Of a stretch of 36,626 bases of DNA, positions 7,646 through 15,502 are shown piece after piece. The stretch is taken from assembly GCA_903905585.1 (NCBI GenBank), contig CAIVHB010000038.1, positions 1-36,626 on the forward strand, given 5' to 3'. The notes beneath the pieces are model-generated. The model saw only the letters and a program-made list of their open reading frames with translations. It was not told where the DNA came from and did no database searches. The position numbers and the translations under genes are program-made. The stretch is from an uncultured Ferrovum sp. GTDB lineage: Bacteria > Pseudomonadota > Gammaproteobacteria > Burkholderiales > Ferrovaceae. Positions within the stretch are counted from its first letter, which is position 1; each line of letters starts with the position of its first letter.

Positions 7646-8329
7646 TTAGTCGCGGGGGCCGGGGCGCATTCCAGCGATGAGTACGGAATGAACGTCAGCA
7701 CCAAAAGTACGAACTTGCTCAAGTACGGTTTTATTGCGGCGAACCAGCCAGTTGTAACCCAATACCGCTGGGACTGCGACGGCCAAACCAATCGCAGTCA
7801 TGATCAGCGCCTCGCCAACAGGGCCTGCCACTTTATCGATAGAGGCTTGCCCCGCAATGCCAATGGCTGTCAGTGCATGATAAATACCCCACACCGTTCC
7901 GAAAAGACCCACGAAAGGAGCCGTAGAACCCACGGTAGCCAGAAAAGTAAGCCCGTTTTGCATACGCCCAGCCACCAAATCAACGGCACGTTGAATACTC
8001 ATGGTGACCCAAGTGTGGCGATCAATCGCTTCGATTAATTTACCCTCGTGATGCGCGTTGGCCGCTAAGCCAGCTTCTGCAATATAACGAAAGGGGCTGT
8101 CATCGCTGAGCGCTTGCGTTCCTGCAGCAACCGAAGAAGATGACCAAAACAATTCTCGGGCTTCTGCGCTTTGCTTCATGGCTTTGGATTGCTCAATGAG
8201 CTTGGTGATGAGAATGTACCAAGTGCCCAGGGACATGATGACCAAAGCGATCAGCGTTCCATGCGCAACAAAATCGCCCCCATTCCAAAGGGCTTCCAAT
8301 CCATAAGGGTTATCGACTACAACTGCCAT
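7646..8329 (-). CDS. exbB: ExbB/MotA/TolQ-family proton-channel protein
   Basis: ExbB is the multi-spanning scaffold of the TonB motor in the inner membrane. The protein is 227 aa from ATG 8329. It has a first membrane helix near residues 25-45 (THE stretch HGTLIALVIMSLGTWYIL) and a second/third helical pair containing FLATVGSTAPFVGLFGTVWG and IGLAVAVPAVLGYN, the conserved TolQ/ExbB core. An ATG at 8341 is also in frame, but GGAGG lies 4 nt upstream of the 8329 ATG, which supports the shorter form. It lies between tonB and the first exbD with short gaps (12-24 nt), forming one operon. Confidence 0.94.
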   Translation of the reverse strand: MAVVVDNPYGLEALWNGGDFVAHGTLIALVIMSLGTWYILITKLIEQSKAMKQSAEARELFWSSSSVAAGTQALSDDSPFRYIAEAGLAANAHHEGKLIEAIDRHTWVTMSIQRAVDLVAGRMQNGLTFLATVGSTAPFVGLFGTVWGIYHALTAIGIAGQASIDKVAGPVGEALIMTAIGLAVAVPAVLGYNWLVRRNKTVLEQVRTFGADVHSVLIAGMRPGPRD

Positions 8330-8353
8330 GATGCCTCCCATTGTGTTGTTTCA

Positions 8354-9043
8354 TTATTCAGCGTGAAATTCGATGACCTGATCAACTTCAAATTCATCCT
8401 CACCTTTCTCAAACTTAAACTTCTGTACATACTCAGCTGCTGCACGGTCAAACAGCTTCTTTGGTTGCGCATCACGCACCAGCACATTGATGACTTCGCC
8501 CGCTGGACTGATCGTTAAACGCAATTGCACCCTTCCGCTGATGCCTTCGCGGCGCGCACGCGGTGGGTAATTGTTGAGTAATTCTTCAACAGGTGGGCGG
8601 TAGATCGGGTTTACCCCAGCACGCAGACGTGGCTTAGGCGCTGCAGGTGCAGGTTTTGCATTGACTGCCGGGGCTTCGATAGGTTTTTGAATGACCAAAG
8701 GTGCTTGTTCCAGAGGCTTCTCAGCAACGACGGCTGTTATTGTATTCTGCACGGGTGCTGTTGAGATTTTAACCTCCGGTGGCGGGACAAAAGTGGGAGG
8801 GGTGCTGGCCGGCTTCACGGGGGTGGCTTTGGGCGGCGGCGGAGGCGGGGGGGGTGGTAGGGGAGGCTTCACTGCTTGGATAATGGTGGCCTCAACCGGA
8901 GCACGCATCACTTCAATCACTTTTCGCCCTAACCCCGATATCAGGCCATATATCAATAGGACGTGAAGAAGAGCTGCTATGATCAACGCAGAGGTGCGGC
9001 GGCCATTGGGTTGCGCTTCCAGATAGCGATTGCTTTGCTGCAT
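8354..9043 (-). CDS. tonB: TonB-family energy-transducing protein
   Basis: TonB links the ExbB-ExbD motor to outer-membrane TonB-dependent receptors. From ATG 9043 the 229-aa protein has a short cytoplasmic N-terminus, then one transmembrane anchor (ALIIAALLHVLLIYGLISGL). A proline-rich periplasmic spacer follows, including a run of nine prolines and many KP/PP pairs. The C-terminal domain reads YPPRARREGISGRVQLRLTI, then GEVINVLV, and ends FEVDQVIEFHAE. An in-frame TTG at 9082 would add 13 residues. A TATAAT-like element directly precedes that TTG, so the mRNA may start just inside it, favouring the ATG. It is the first gene of the minus-strand array and is divergent from fhcB. Confidence 0.9.
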   Translation of the reverse strand: MQQSNRYLEAQPNGRRTSALIIAALLHVLLIYGLISGLGRKVIEVMRAPVEATIIQAVKPPLPPPPPPPPPKATPVKPASTPPTFVPPPEVKISTAPVQNTITAVVAEKPLEQAPLVIQKPIEAPAVNAKPAPAAPKPRLRAGVNPIYRPPVEELLNNYPPRARREGISGRVQLRLTISPAGEVINVLVRDAQPKKLFDRAAAEYVQKFKFEKGEDEFEVDQVIEFHAE

Positions 9044-9110
9044 CAGGGGCTGTGCACCGGTTTTTAAAATGTTAGCTTTCAATTATACGACATAAGCTAA
9101 ACCTTATAGT

Positions 9111-9143
9111 TGATGTCTGATGTCCCGCGTAAAGTAGACATCA
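9111..9143. promoter_or_regulatory. Inverted repeat in the tonB/fhcB divergent region
   Basis: TGATGTC (9111-9117) and GACATCA (9137-9143) form a perfect 7-bp inverted repeat with a 19-nt spacer. It sits in the intergenic region from which the tonB-mtdB-mch array and the fhc operon diverge. A weaker CACCT/AGGTG pair lies at 9187-9208. This is a plausible operator for shared control of both arms. No regulator gene is adjacent. Confidence 0.4.
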
Positions 9144-9234
9144 CGCTGAGTCATTAGAAAAGCCAAAATCAATAAATTTGAAATTTCACCTCAGCTCCGG
9201 TTAAGGTGCACTTATAAAAATGTTTGGAGTCTTC

Positions 9235-10542
9235 ATGGCAACCGCTACTTTAACTGACGTCGCATGCCCCTTTTGTGGGCTTGGCTGTGACGATTTAACC
9301 TTAGATGTTTCGGGAGAAACGCTGGCTGCATCAGGCGGCGCATGTGTTCGCGCTAAGCTAGCCTTCCAAAAAATTGCCTCTACGCCCGCCGATGCGCCGC
9401 ACAGTTGGGTCGAGGGTAAGCCCGTATCATTAGATCAAGCGATGGCTCGGGTGATGGATTTAATCGCCCCCTCCAAGGCGCCTTTATTTGGCGGTTTAGC
9501 AACCGATGTGTTAGGTATGCGAGGCTTGATGGAGCTTGCAGATCGGACAGGTGCCCTGCTAGATCACATGAATTCAGAGGCAAAACTCAGAAATTTACGT
9601 TCTGTTCAGGACGCGGGTTGGATCACGACCACCCTGTCAGAGGTCCGCAACCGGGCAGATGTCATCGTTTGTTTTGGTACGGATGTCAGCGCACGCTTCC
9701 CACGTTTTTTTGAGCGCTGCGTCTGGGTAGAAGAACCGATGTTCCTTAAAGACAGTGAGCATCGTCAGGTGATCATCATTGGGCAGCCAAAAGACTTGGC
9801 TGGGGCTACTTCACCCAAGGGGCGCGTACCTGAAGTCATCTCACTGTCTCCGGATCGCTTAGCTGAAGCTGCTGCATTGATGCGAGGATTGGTGGCAGGT
9901 TCTCTTCCACCTCAGATTCAAACGGATCTTCCCCTAGAAGCTTTAAAGAGTGTGGCTGAGCGCCTGAAGCAAGCGCATTACGGAGTGATTGTCTGGGCGG
10001 CTGCAGATTTAGACTGGTCGCATGCAGACCTGACCGTGCAAGCGCTGACCGGCATGGTGGGTACCCTCAACATCACGACGCGTTGTTCTGGTTTGCCATT
10101 AGGCGGCTCGGATGGTGATTTTTCAAGCGATGCAGTGATGTTATGGCAGACTGGCTATCCCTTCCGAACCAGCTTGGCATCAGGCACCGGGCACTATGAT
10201 CCAGTGATGCATTCTACCCAACGTGTTTTGCATGAAGACGAAGCCGATCTTTTATTGTGGGTAGCAGGCTTAGATCCTGATCGAACCCAAGTGCCCAATA
10301 CGCAATCGGCATCAGGCAAACATTGTCCCATGATTGCGCTGACTTCTGCGGGCGCCCCACTGATTCAAGAAGCCATGGTTCAGATTACGGTGGCAACCCC
10401 TGCCGTGGATACCCATGGTTATTTTTTCCGCGCAGACAAAATAGTGTCTTTGCCATTGCGCAAAGCCATTCAACGATCCTATCCAACTGTTGCTGAGTTC
10501 GCCCATCGCGTCATGGCTGGACTGGGAGAAAAAGCATGCTGA
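9235..10542 (+). CDS. fhcB: Formyltransferase/hydrolase complex subunit B (FwdB/FmdB homologue)
   Basis: FhcB is the subunit of the bacterial Fhc complex homologous to the formate-dehydrogenase-like FwdB/FmdB of methanogens. Fhc moves the formyl group from formyl-H4MPT to a furan cofactor and releases formate. The 435-aa product begins MATATLTDVACPFCGLGCDD. Cys11, Cys14 and Cys18 keep a CxxCxxxC pattern, and a fourth Cys follows in GGACVRAKLAF. The start at ATG 9235 is chosen because GGAG sits 5 nt upstream; an in-frame ATG at 9220 lacks a ribosome site. Its TGA overlaps the fhcA start by 7 nt, so translation is coupled. Known bacterial FhcB is thought to have lost the redox activity of its archaeal relatives. 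Confidence 0.94.
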   Translation: MATATLTDVACPFCGLGCDDLTLDVSGETLAASGGACVRAKLAFQKIASTPADAPHSWVEGKPVSLDQAMARVMDLIAPSKAPLFGGLATDVLGMRGLMELADRTGALLDHMNSEAKLRNLRSVQDAGWITTTLSEVRNRADVIVCFGTDVSARFPRFFERCVWVEEPMFLKDSEHRQVIIIGQPKDLAGATSPKGRVPEVISLSPDRLAEAAALMRGLVAGSLPPQIQTDLPLEALKSVAERLKQAHYGVIVWAAADLDWSHADLTVQALTGMVGTLNITTRCSGLPLGGSDGDFSSDAVMLWQTGYPFRTSLASGTGHYDPVMHSTQRVLHEDEADLLLWVAGLDPDRTQVPNTQSASGKHCPMIALTSAGAPLIQEAMVQITVATPAVDTHGYFFRADKIVSLPLRKAIQRSYPTVAEFAHRVMAGLGEKAC

Positions 10543-12212
10543 CACTTCTTAAGGGCGGAAAAATCGTCGACCCAACACGCAAGCTCTCGAGCGTTGTGGG
10601 GGATATCTATATGCGCGATGGTTGGATTGTAGATGGTCCCAAACCAGGCGAGCGCATTGATGAAGAGATCAATATCACGGGCCGTATTGTGATGGCCGGC
10701 GCTATCGATATGCATACGCATATCGGTGGGGGCAAGGTGAATATTGCTCGCAATATGTTGCCCGAAGATCATCGTTTTGATCCCGTTCACCGCGCAGGCT
10801 TATGCCGCTCGGGTTGCGGTCACGCTGCTCCCAGTACCCTAACCACGGGCTATCGCTATGCCGCAATGGGCTACACCGCGGGTTTTGAGCCGGCAATGCT
10901 ACCCGTGAATGCCCGACAAGCGCACTTGGAAATGGGCGATACCCCGATCATTGATAAGGGGGCCTACGTGATGCTGGGCAGTGACGACTTCCTCTTACGT
11001 TTGATGCGCGAAGGAGCGAGTCAAGAGCGTATCAACGATTACGTGGGATTCACGATTGCTTCTAGTCAAGCATTAGGTTTAAAAGTGGTGAATCCGGGGG
11101 GCATTAGCGATTTTAAATTCAACCGACGCAAGCTAGATTTGGATGAAGAACATAGTCATTACCATGTCACGGCGCGTCAGATTGTTCATACTTTGGCACG
11201 TGCTTTACACGAACTTAAAGTACCGCACCCACTTCATATTCATGCCTCTAATTTGGGTGTGCCAGGTAACTTTCAAACCACGCTCGATACCATTACAGGG
11301 GCAGAAGGTTTTCCTATTCATCTGACCCATATTCAATTTCATAGCTACGGCACAGAAGGCGATCGCAAGTTTTCCTCTGAAGCAGCAAAAATCGCCGAGG
11401 CCATTAACAATAATCCACATGTAAGCGCAGATGTTGGGCAAATTATGTTTGGGCAGACGGTCACTTGCTCAGGTGACAATATGACCCAGCATCGAAACGC
11501 GGGCTTTGGTAACCCCAAGAAAAGCGTGATCATGGATATCGAGTGCGATGCCGGTTGCGGGGTGGTGCCTTTCAAGTACAAAGATAAAAACTTTGTGAAT
11601 GCCTTGCAGTGGGCCATTGGTTTAGAAGTTTTCTTGCGTGTAGAAGATCCATGGCGAATTTTCTTAACGACTGATCATCCTAACGGCGCTCCTTTCACCA
11701 GCTATCCCCACTTGATTCGCTTGCTGATGGATAAGTCCTTCCGCAATGAGGCCCTCGCGCGCATCAATCCAGATGCCGCCGCACTCAGTACTTTGGGTTC
11801 TATTGATCGTGAATACACCTTGGATGAAATCGCGATCATGACCCGTGCAGCACCCGCCAAAATATTGGGGCTGAAGGATTGCGGTCATTTGGCTCCTGGT
11901 GCTAGGGCTGATGTGGTGGTGTACCAAGAAGATTCAGACCCAGAAAAAATGTTTACTGCACCCGAGTATGTATTTAAGAACGGCACCTTGGTTGCGCATA
12001 GCGGTGAGATCGTGGCAGTGACCTGGGGGGATGTGCATGTAGTGAAACCACAATTTGATCGCAGCATAGAGAAACCATTGGGTGATTATTTTGATCGCCA
12101 TCTGACGCAGAAGCTAGGTAATTTTAAAATCTCTGATGATGAGATTCGCGATATTACGAATGGAGGAGGGCTGCGTGTCCATGCCTGTGAGCGTGATGGG
12201 AGGACAGTATGA
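10536..12212 (+). CDS. fhcA: Formyltransferase/hydrolase complex subunit A (formylmethanofuran hydrolase)
   Basis: FhcA is the amidohydrolase-fold subunit (FwdA/FmdA family) that hydrolyses the formyl-furan cofactor to formate. The 558-aa protein shows metal-site motifs: HTH at residues 60-62 in IDMHTHIGGGKVNIAR, then LHIHASNLGVPGN, HLTHIQFHSYG and the late TTDHPNGAPFTSYP block containing the expected Asp. The C-terminal part (LAPGARADVVVYQ) is typical of amidohydrolases. The start overlaps the fhcB stop (ATGCTGA) and the stop overlaps the fhcD start (ATGA). This is the second gene of a four-gene coupled operon. Confidence 0.97.
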   Translation: MLTLLKGGKIVDPTRKLSSVVGDIYMRDGWIVDGPKPGERIDEEINITGRIVMAGAIDMHTHIGGGKVNIARNMLPEDHRFDPVHRAGLCRSGCGHAAPSTLTTGYRYAAMGYTAGFEPAMLPVNARQAHLEMGDTPIIDKGAYVMLGSDDFLLRLMREGASQERINDYVGFTIASSQALGLKVVNPGGISDFKFNRRKLDLDEEHSHYHVTARQIVHTLARALHELKVPHPLHIHASNLGVPGNFQTTLDTITGAEGFPIHLTHIQFHSYGTEGDRKFSSEAAKIAEAINNNPHVSADVGQIMFGQTVTCSGDNMTQHRNAGFGNPKKSVIMDIECDAGCGVVPFKYKDKNFVNALQWAIGLEVFLRVEDPWRIFLTTDHPNGAPFTSYPHLIRLLMDKSFRNEALARINPDAAALSTLGSIDREYTLDEIAIMTRAAPAKILGLKDCGHLAPGARADVVVYQEDSDPEKMFTAPEYVFKNGTLVAHSGEIVAVTWGDVHVVKPQFDRSIEKPLGDYFDRHLTQKLGNFKISDDEIRDITNGGGLRVHACERDGRTV

Positions 12213-13120
12213 ATATCAACGGCGTTCATATTGAGGATACTTTTGCCGAAGCATTTGGCATGCGCGGTACGCGCCTGTTGATTACTGGTGAGAATTTGAA
12301 ATGGGCTTATCACGGCGCAACGGCTTTGACGGGTTTTGCAACCTCGGTGATTGCTTGTGGAGCTGAGGCGGGAATCGAGCGTAAGTTAGATCCAAGTGAA
12401 ACGCCCGATGGTCGCCCGGGTGCTTCAGTATTGATGTTTGCCACTTCTAGCAAAGAGTTGGCCGCACAAGTAGAACGACGGGTGGGGCAAACCATTTTGA
12501 CTTGCCCCACGGCATCTTGTTTTGGTGGGTTAAGCGAAGGGGATCCCATCGCACTGGGCAAAAATCTGCGCTATTTCGGTGATGGCTGGCAGGCTTCTAA
12601 AGTGGTGGATGGCCGCCGTTTCTGGCGTGTGCCTGTGATGGATGGCGAATTCGTGTGTGAAGAAACAACGCGCATGGTACGTGCAGTAGGCGGTGGAAAT
12701 TTCTTGATCTTGACGCGCAATAGCCAAGACGCATTGGCTGCAGCGGAAGCTGCCATTGAAGCCATGCGTAAGGTACCCAATGTGATTATGCCTTTCCCTG
12801 GTGGTGTGGTGCGCTCGGGTTCAAAAGTGGGATCGCGCTATAAAACGCTTCCTGCTTCTACCAATGATGCCTTCTGTCCTACTTTGCGCGGTGTAGTGAA
12901 ATCTGACTTACCCGATGAGGCGGGTTGTTGCCTTGAGATAGTGATTGATGGAATCACTGCAGATGACATTACCATCGCGATGCGAGTGGGAATGCAGGCG
13001 GTATGTGCGCGGGGTCGTGATCAAGGTGTGATCGCCCTATCAGCAGGAAATTATGGTGGAAAGCTCGGGCAGTTCCACTTTAAGTTGCGCGAGATTTTGG
13101 CTGAAGGAGGTGTGCAATGA
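12209..13120 (+). CDS. fhcD: Formylmethanofuran-H4MPT formyltransferase (Fhc subunit D)
   Basis: FhcD (Ftr) transfers the formyl group between H4MPT and the furan cofactor. The 303-aa length matches the family (about 300). Recognisable segments are GVHIEDTFAEAFGMRGTRLLIT at the N-terminus, CPTASCFGG with GDPIALGKNLRYFGDGWQ in the middle, and PFPGGVVRSGSKVGSRYKTL followed by STNDAFCPTLRG. The C-terminal GNYGGKLGQFHFKLREIL is also characteristic. Start and stop both overlap neighbours by 4 nt (ATGA), placing it firmly between fhcA and fhcC in the operon. Confidence 0.97.
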   Translation: MNINGVHIEDTFAEAFGMRGTRLLITGENLKWAYHGATALTGFATSVIACGAEAGIERKLDPSETPDGRPGASVLMFATSSKELAAQVERRVGQTILTCPTASCFGGLSEGDPIALGKNLRYFGDGWQASKVVDGRRFWRVPVMDGEFVCEETTRMVRAVGGGNFLILTRNSQDALAAAEAAIEAMRKVPNVIMPFPGGVVRSGSKVGSRYKTLPASTNDAFCPTLRGVVKSDLPDEAGCCLEIVIDGITADDITIAMRVGMQAVCARGRDQGVIALSAGNYGGKLGQFHFKLREILAEGGVQ

Positions 13121-13926
13121 GTGCCTTAACGCTGACTCTGAAACACTTGCCCGCAGGGCGTTTAGATTTATCGCCGCTGATGCCATTCCTGGCGTCGGGT
13201 GAATTATCTGGTTTGCCTGCTTTGCCCTTGCAATTAGCCACCCAAAAAATTCCTTTAGGCGAACTCTTTGAAGTGAACGGGAGCGATGCGACTCAATTGG
13301 TCCTGCAGGGTGATCTCTCCCGTGTGGATGGAATTGGCGCTGCGATGCAAACGGGTTCGCTGACCTTGGCCGGAAATGCGGGGGCGTATTTGGGCACAGG
13401 TTTACTGGGTGGAGAAATCAATGTGCATGGCCATGCTGGAAATTTTGTGGGCGTTGCGATGCGCAAAGGATCGATTCACATCAAAGGAAATGCCGGTGAT
13501 TATCTGGGTGGCATTTTGCCTGGCGCCATGCAGGGCATGGCGGGAGGTCAAATCGTTGTGCAAGGAGATGTGGGCGAACGTTGTGGGGATCGCATGCGTC
13601 GAGGCGCTATTTTGATTGGTGGGAAAGTGGGCGATTATGCTGGGTCACGTATGTTGGCGGGCACGATTGCCGTCTTTGGCGGGGCGGGCAAACATGCAGG
13701 TTACGGTATGCGCCGAGGGACTTTAATGATCCGTGGTGAGATTGAAATCGATGCCACATTTGCCGATTGTGGTGAGCAGGTGTTGCCCATCACCAATTTG
13801 CTGTTTCGCTCTTGGGAGAAACTGGGCAGTCCTTTTGGAGATGCGGCTGGGCAGGCTACTCCCGTGCATCGTTTCATGGGGGATCGGGGTGCGGATGGCA
13901 AGGGCGAAATCTTGCGTTTTAAATAA
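13117..13926 (+). CDS. fhcC: Formyltransferase/hydrolase complex subunit C
   Basis: FhcC is homologous to FwdC/FmdC and to the C-terminal beta-helix domain of glutamate synthase. It acts as a structural subunit of the Fhc complex. The 269-aa sequence contains a series of glycine-rich repeats of the form GNAGxYLGxG...GGxIxVxG between about residues 75 and 210. Examples are GNAGAYLGTGLLGGEINVHG, GNAGDYLGGILPGAMQG and GKVGDYAGSRMLAGTIAVFG, as expected for a right-handed beta-helix. Its ATG overlaps the fhcD stop. The next gene starts 11 nt downstream, so the operon probably continues. Confidence 0.96.
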   Translation: MSALTLTLKHLPAGRLDLSPLMPFLASGELSGLPALPLQLATQKIPLGELFEVNGSDATQLVLQGDLSRVDGIGAAMQTGSLTLAGNAGAYLGTGLLGGEINVHGHAGNFVGVAMRKGSIHIKGNAGDYLGGILPGAMQGMAGGQIVVQGDVGERCGDRMRRGAILIGGKVGDYAGSRMLAGTIAVFGGAGKHAGYGMRRGTLMIRGEIEIDATFADCGEQVLPITNLLFRSWEKLGSPFGDAAGQATPVHRFMGDRGADGKGEILRFK

Positions 13927-13937
13927 GGAAAAACATC

Positions 13938-14315
13938 ATGGCAGCAGATATTCCATACAGTGAAGATGAAATAGTTGCGCATTTAACCGGGCCCCTTCGT
14001 CATTGGACTTACGAGAATGGCTGGATTCGCCGTAAGTACCGAACAGAGGGCTGGAAAGCGACTTTGATGGTGGTGAATACCGTGGCACATCTTGCTGAAG
14101 CTGCTTGGCATCATCCTGATTTGGCCGTGACCTATGCCTTCGTGATTGTGAAATTACAGAATCATCATGCGAAGGGCATTACGGATAAAGACTTTGAATT
14201 GGCCCGAAAAATGGAGGAAGTGATTCAGTGGCAGCCTGGCAAAGAAGAAGGCAGCGCGCTAGAAGGAACGCCGAATGACGATCAGCGCTTTCGATACATC
14301 AAATACGATAGCTAA
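13938..14315 (+). CDS. Pterin-4a-carbinolamine dehydratase-like protein
   Basis: This 125-aa protein belongs to the PCD/DCoH (COG2154) family, which dehydrates 4a-hydroxytetrahydropterins. The catalytic signature E-x3-H-[HN]-P is present as EAAWHHP near residues 49-55. A Tyr six residues on (DLAVTY), a later HH (QNHHAKG) and an Asp in TDKDF follow. AAGGA lies upstream of ATG 13938. It follows fhcC by 11 nt in the fhc operon. PCD-like genes have been noted near H4MPT genes in methylotrophs. A role in making or repairing the modified pterin is likely, but the substrate is inferred. The N-terminal block (LTGPLRHWTYENGWIRRKY) is normal for the family. Confidence 0.88.
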   Translation: MAADIPYSEDEIVAHLTGPLRHWTYENGWIRRKYRTEGWKATLMVVNTVAHLAEAAWHHPDLAVTYAFVIVKLQNHHAKGITDKDFELARKMEEVIQWQPGKEEGSALEGTPNDDQRFRYIKYDS

Positions 14316-15328
14316 TGTTTTCGTGCACGCATACGTTCATGTTCTCAAAACTAGGTTGTTTAACGCAGCTTAAATTTTTAAATAGGGCAGGTCAGTTTCA
14401 ATTTGCATGGATATGTGTTGTTGCCACTTCATGCTTATTCGTGGGGTCTTTTGAAGCGATAGCCGACAGCGATTTTGAAATGCATGAAGTTGCTTCTGGC
14501 GTTTGGGTACACACCGGCCAAATCGGTGATTTTGCCCCTGAAAACAGAGGTGATTTGGCCAACTTAAGTTTTGTGATCGGTGAGCGCTGCGTGGCGGTAA
14601 TAGATACTGGGGGAAGTCGCTCGGTGGGCGAGGCTTTACTGGGAGCCATTCGTCGTAAAACCAAACTACCCGTGTGCTATGTCATGACTTCGCACATGCA
14701 TCCCGATCATCTGCTTGGCCATGCAGCCTTCCTGAATGAACATCCGCAATTCGTGGCAGCAGCAACTCAGGCTAAAGCACTCAGTATTCGGCGAATGGGA
14801 TATCTGGCCAGACAAAAAGCCACATTGGGCGAATCGCTTTCAAAAGGAACCGAAGTCATTTTGCCGACGCATCCGGTGACGGGTTCAGAGCAATTTGATT
14901 TAGGAGGGCGCTTTTTAACTGTTCAAACTTGGCGAACCGCCCATACCGATAATGATGTGACGGTTCAGGATAGCCAGACTCAAACGCTGTTCACTGGAGA
15001 TTTGCTGTTTGTTGATCATTTACCGGTGATCGATGGCAGCATCAAAGGCTGGCTTGCCATCCTTCCAGAATTAAGGGCCCTGGCTCAGGGGCCGGTTGTG
15101 CCAGGACATGGCCCCGATACCCAGAAGGACGGACTGAAGGCGTTTTCGCTCGAACAGGATTATTTAATGAGTGTGGCGAGCGAGGTGAGAGCGGCGCTGA
15201 GGGCGCATCAAACCTTGCAGCAAGCGGTCTCAGCGACAAAATTGCCTGAAGGAACCTGGAAATTGGCAGACCTGTATCACCGTCGAAATATCACAGCGGC
15301 TTTTGCAGAGTTGGAATGGGAAGACTAG
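14315..15328 (+). CDS. Exported metallo-beta-lactamase-fold hydrolase (quinoprotein relay type)
   Basis: This 337-aa MBL-fold protein has a hydrophobic N-terminal export segment (FAWICVVATSCLFVGSFEAIA, cleavage plausible near residue 51). The zinc motif H-x-H-x-D-H is present as SHMHPDH at about residues 127-133. FTGDLLFVDH supplies the later Asp and VPGHGPD the last His. It resembles SoxH-like proteins annotated as 'quinoprotein relay system zinc metallohydrolase', which occur beside PQQ-dependent dehydrogenases and SoxYZ-like carriers. The SoxYZ-like gene is indeed next. The ATG overlaps the TAA of the PCD-like gene (TAATG), tying it to the fhc operon. An ATG at 14339 is an alternative. The chemical substrate is unknown. 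Confidence 0.82.
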   Translation: MFSCTHTFMFSKLGCLTQLKFLNRAGQFQFAWICVVATSCLFVGSFEAIADSDFEMHEVASGVWVHTGQIGDFAPENRGDLANLSFVIGERCVAVIDTGGSRSVGEALLGAIRRKTKLPVCYVMTSHMHPDHLLGHAAFLNEHPQFVAAATQAKALSIRRMGYLARQKATLGESLSKGTEVILPTHPVTGSEQFDLGGRFLTVQTWRTAHTDNDVTVQDSQTQTLFTGDLLFVDHLPVIDGSIKGWLAILPELRALAQGPVVPGHGPDTQKDGLKAFSLEQDYLMSVASEVRAALRAHQTLQQAVSATKLPEGTWKLADLYHRRNITAAFAELEWED

Positions 15329-15502
15329 TTTTTTGGCGCAATGATTCATATAGAGAACTTTTGCCTTGTTTTTTGGACTAAAATAGATATGATCCACTAT
15401 TGCCCAAGGTCTTAATGCGTTCGGAGAGTATTTAAGCCGAACCCCATTAGAAGTAAAATAGAAACACAATGAAGCAAGAGAGAGCTTTCAGGAGAAATTG
15501 AA

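Noticed and set aside
8691..8966. Plus-strand Gly-rich ORF
   Set aside because: It is the complement of the proline-rich region of tonB, which produces poly-Gly on the other strand.
9178..9218. Sigma70 promoter for fhcB from TTGAAA and TATAAA
   Set aside because: The spacing is far too long (about 29 nt), and no other suitable -35 is seen.
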